Shown: positions 61,326-64,000 of the stretch, piece after piece
Position numbering within the stretch: the first letter of the stretch is position 1
Layout: each line of letters begins with the position of its first letter
Origin: Bolinopsis microptera
Taxonomy: Eukaryota > Ctenophora > Tentaculata > Lobata > Bolinopsidae
Direction of reading: 5' to 3'
DNA length: 64,000 nucleotides
Assembly (NCBI RefSeq): GCF_026151205.1
Contig: NC_087074.1
Location: forward strand, 21,061,765-21,125,764
The notes under the pieces: generated by a model
Databases searched by the model: none
Seen by the model: the letters and a program-made list of their open reading frames with translations, nothing else
Told to the model about the DNA's origin: nothing
Program-made: the position numbers and the translations under genes

Positions 61326-62389
61326 TACTTTAAAAGGATTATATTTTTTAGATATAGAATGTTTACAAACTTACAAGCATCGAGGAGACGGCGTACACTC
61401 ATAAGTGACGCTTTTGCAGTCTGTAAGGATCCTCTCAGTACGATTGAAGACCACTAAAGCCATTTCAGTTATGTTAACAGAACGACACCACTCCAAGTAG
61501 CAAGATTCGAGGACATTAACACCAAAATTTTGTATTGTATTCAATTGTTGGGTGACACATTAACTTCATTTTAAAAACGGAGTGAACGATACATTCATAC
61601 AAATTAAGTGATGCAATTGGCAGAGCATAGGAAAACAAATTTTTTTAGGAAAACAAATTTAAATTTTGGTATTTATTAATAACAATCAAAACATATCATA
61701 TCATAAAAATAAAGCCGCGCGTTGGTTGACTGCCTCAGTAAGGTGAATAATTTAAGCTTGAAGGTGCCCTGCGAATTTACAGAACCTTATGCGGCGATCA
61801 CATATTCATGAGGACCTGTGAGCGCCAAAATTAATTTAAAGTTTCTAGAAATCATACATCACTACGAGTTACTCATGCTTTTGGATTATAAGAGTGCGGA
61901 TTGTCAGGTATTTCATTCATTCATACTTAATCGGTTTAAAGCTGTATATTTAGAACTCACTATTGTTTAAACTACGAAAGCAGAACGTAGATAATGGACA
62001 ATATACCGACGACAATACCAAGGACCCGAGTGCCACATTGACTTTTCCGGATCCGTTTTTACCGAAGGCTTATCCACCAGTTACTCATGCTGCATGTATA
62101 GTCTGATAATATTTTGTCTTATCTCTAGCAAGCATTCTGCAAATTGAAGTGTCGTATTTACACGGGCTTAACAGAAATATATACCATTGCTACCGATATT
62201 ATTTGAAATCTCAATAATATGTCCCAAAACGAATATCACGTGCTGCTCGGAATGTCCAAGCTATGTAGGTGTAATACAAAAAATAAAGATGGAATGAGAT
62301 AAAATTGGATTCGAATCCAATTTCTTCTTGCAACAGCTTGCTCAAAAGCTATTTTCGTAGTTGAGTGTGTTAACATAGAGGCTAAAGAG
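61326..62389. other. Between the two LINE parts; possible LINE 5' region, otherwise unassigned
   Basis: Sequence just right of 61325 may be the 5' region of the LINE on the minus strand; no ORF1 was recognised. About 61630-61720 is AT-rich, with AAATTTAAATTTTGGTATTT resembling the end of the array unit. The remainder has no recognisable feature. Confidence 0.35.
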
Positions 62390-63482
62390 GATTTTATTTG
62401 CTGACGACACTAACCTATTCGTTTCTGCAGACTCGAAAAAAGACGTTTATAATGTAGCTAACGATATTCTTTCGTCTATTTCTAGATACATGAAATGTAA
62501 TCTACTACATATTAACGCTAAGAAGAGCTGTTATATGTATTTCTCCCCAAACAAACGTGTAAATGAATCGTCTACATGCAGTACACCCGATGATTTAAAT
62601 CTCTCCATAGACGGCTCCATAATAATACGTGTTAAAACAACTAAGTTTCTAGGCGTGCTGATTGATGATAAACTGAACTGGAAACCTCACATCGAATCAC
62701 TAAATAAGAAACTAAGAAGTGCTTGTGGACGTATTTACCGCATAAAAAACTGTCTACCTATAAAACTGCACAAGCAGATATACCACACACTATTTGAATC
62801 ACACCTTACGTTCACCATCTCAGTATGGGGTGGTGTCTCTAACCAAGTTATCAACCCTGTATTCTTAACACAGAAGAGATGTATTAGAATAATTTTTGGA
62901 GATGCAAACTCATACCAAAACAAATTCAAAACATGTGCTCGTTCTAGACCTATTCAATGTAAAATACTGGGTAAATATGAGTCTAATGTTAATAACTCTG
63001 TTAATCCACGTATTAAACCATGTGCAAAGTGTGTCCGCTCTAAATCGGTAGTTCATAATAAACTTGTTAGACCCTTATGTTGTCAAAAACTAGGAGCTTA
63101 ATTCTATTCCAAGGAATCAACCAAACCATTATTTAACAGTCATAAACTCCTTACTGTTCATAATCTTTACAAACTTCGTACTATAACTGAACTTTTTTAA
63201 ATAGTGAAATATAGGGTACCCATATCTCTCTACTCTTTACTTAACATGTCTGAACTGAGGGATGACCGTCTAATACCACCAAAGCCAAGCCATAACTTTA
63301 TTTATAAATCTTCTTGGCTTTGGAATCAATTCAAGGACTCCAATCCACAGAATAAACCTGACTTTGTGAACACATCCTGTAACTCAATCAAATCAAGGCT
63401 AAACCGATCTCTTCTAGATGCCCAAAGCAGGTTCGATAATGAGTGGCATAATGACAACTTTAACAGTTTTGGACCATGCTAG
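62390..63482 (+). pseudogene. LINE ORF2 3' half: RT FADD block to C-terminus
   Basis: The plus strand opens with ILFADDTNLF, the RT catalytic block, at about 62390-62420. It continues through KFLGVLIDDKLNW and HIESLNKKLRSACGRIYRIK and into the C-terminal domain. The frame 62490-63101 ends at a TAA where array copies have a GAA codon (GCTGAATTC there, GCTTAATTC here). A second break lies in the T-run near 63198. The tail reopens at 63204 and ends at FGPC and a stop (63480-63482). This is the part missing from the minus-strand LINE at 57833, so the two are the halves of one inverted copy or of closely related copies. Confidence 0.88.
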
Positions 63483-64000
63483 ATTATTGATAAAAACGTG
63501 GAATTAATGTAAACAAATACTTAATTACTTAAATATTGCCGTTTCCGTACGGCGCTATACGTAATATTATATGTTAAAAGCGCGCCGCAGCTACTCCCTA
63601 CTTCAACATTTGCGCGGGTTTCTTAAGCGCGCACGTACGTTTATTCTTGGCCGTTAATCAGACCCATTACATAACGCTATAGGTGGCAGTGACTGTAATT
63701 TTCTTCAACAATTACTGAATTATCCATCCATAAAGTGATTTACAAAATGACACCTAAACCTCGTGTTTCGGTGTTCACTTAAACGGTACTTGGCGGCTGA
63801 ACTGTGGTGTCTGACGTTTGCAGCTAGATCGGACTCTGCATGATATTGTATTAGCAAATTTGTATAGTGTATAATTGTTTAGTGTTTATGATACTCTGCA
63901 ACCTGGTAGCACGGCTGACACAAAAACAAAATGTTGGCCTGGCTTGTGCATAACCAAGTAAATAACACGCACTCCGATAAAAGCCGTCTGGAGAAACTCC
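63041..64000. repeat. Clean partial copy of the 5.36-kb array unit
   Basis: From TAAATCGGTAGTTCATAATA at 63041 to the window edge the sequence follows the array unit (unit 1 about 9560-10530) with few indels. It covers the LINE tail and the next 0.5 kb with the GCGCGCCGCAGCTACTCCCT region. It continues past the window edge, so another copy or array may lie to the right. Confidence 0.9.

Overview
This is a eukaryotic, AT-rich window, most likely from an invertebrate metazoan. A cnidarian or similar marine animal is my guess, not a demonstration. The evidence is spliced genes with GT-AG introns, non-LTR retrotransposons, many inverted-repeat DNA elements, and extensive simple and satellite DNA. 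No bacterial-style operons, tRNA genes, rRNA genes or CRISPR arrays were seen.

Layout: (1) 9-2480 is a G-run followed by a GGAGACATT minisatellite and 2.2 kb of (TCC)n-like pyrimidine DNA. (2) 2483-4507 (+) holds the C-terminal exons of a RAG1/Transib-superfamily recombinase-like gene. It has matched splice phases, a conserved His pair and the expected third catalytic Glu. (3) 5272-5424 is a perfect hairpin built on a 33-bp triplicated unit, and 5992-6224 (+) is a probable cysteine-less Ig-like exon. (4) 6215-42940 is a head-to-tail array of about 6.85 copies of a 5.36-kb composite unit. Each unit contains a reverse-strand RT fragment, a GC-rich palindromic block, a decayed fragment of a conserved invertebrate protein (HAFTGSDTTS motif) and a plus-strand LINE C-terminal tail. 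The copies differ mainly by scattered 1-bp indels, which looks like unpolished long-read sequence. (5) 42941-43147 is a 14-bp minisatellite that ends the array.

(6) 43182-53221 (-) is an acyltransferase gene of the AGPAT3/4 type, with six recognisable exons and intact NHx4D and EGTR motifs. Its C-terminal exon or exons are not found; the array lies where they should be. Its 7.65-kb intron 5 holds several mobile elements. One is a G-run/C-run-bounded GGA-rich element (45301-48129) with TACAGT target duplication and an empty site 80 bp away. Another is an inverted-repeat element (49761-50810) carrying an exon-like ORF. Three splice junctions of this gene are locally duplicated. (7) 53711-54456 is a TA-flanked mariner-like non-autonomous element. 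(8) 57833-63482 is a CR1/jockey-type LINE split into two opposite-strand parts, and its endonuclease region is interrupted by a 1327-bp near-perfect palindromic element. (9) 63041-64000 is a clean copy of part of the 5.36-kb array unit, running off the right edge.

The most notable items are the intron-containing RAG1-like gene beside an Ig-like exon, the composite satellite array that abuts or sits within a lipid-synthesis gene, and several nested elements whose insertion junctions can be read directly.
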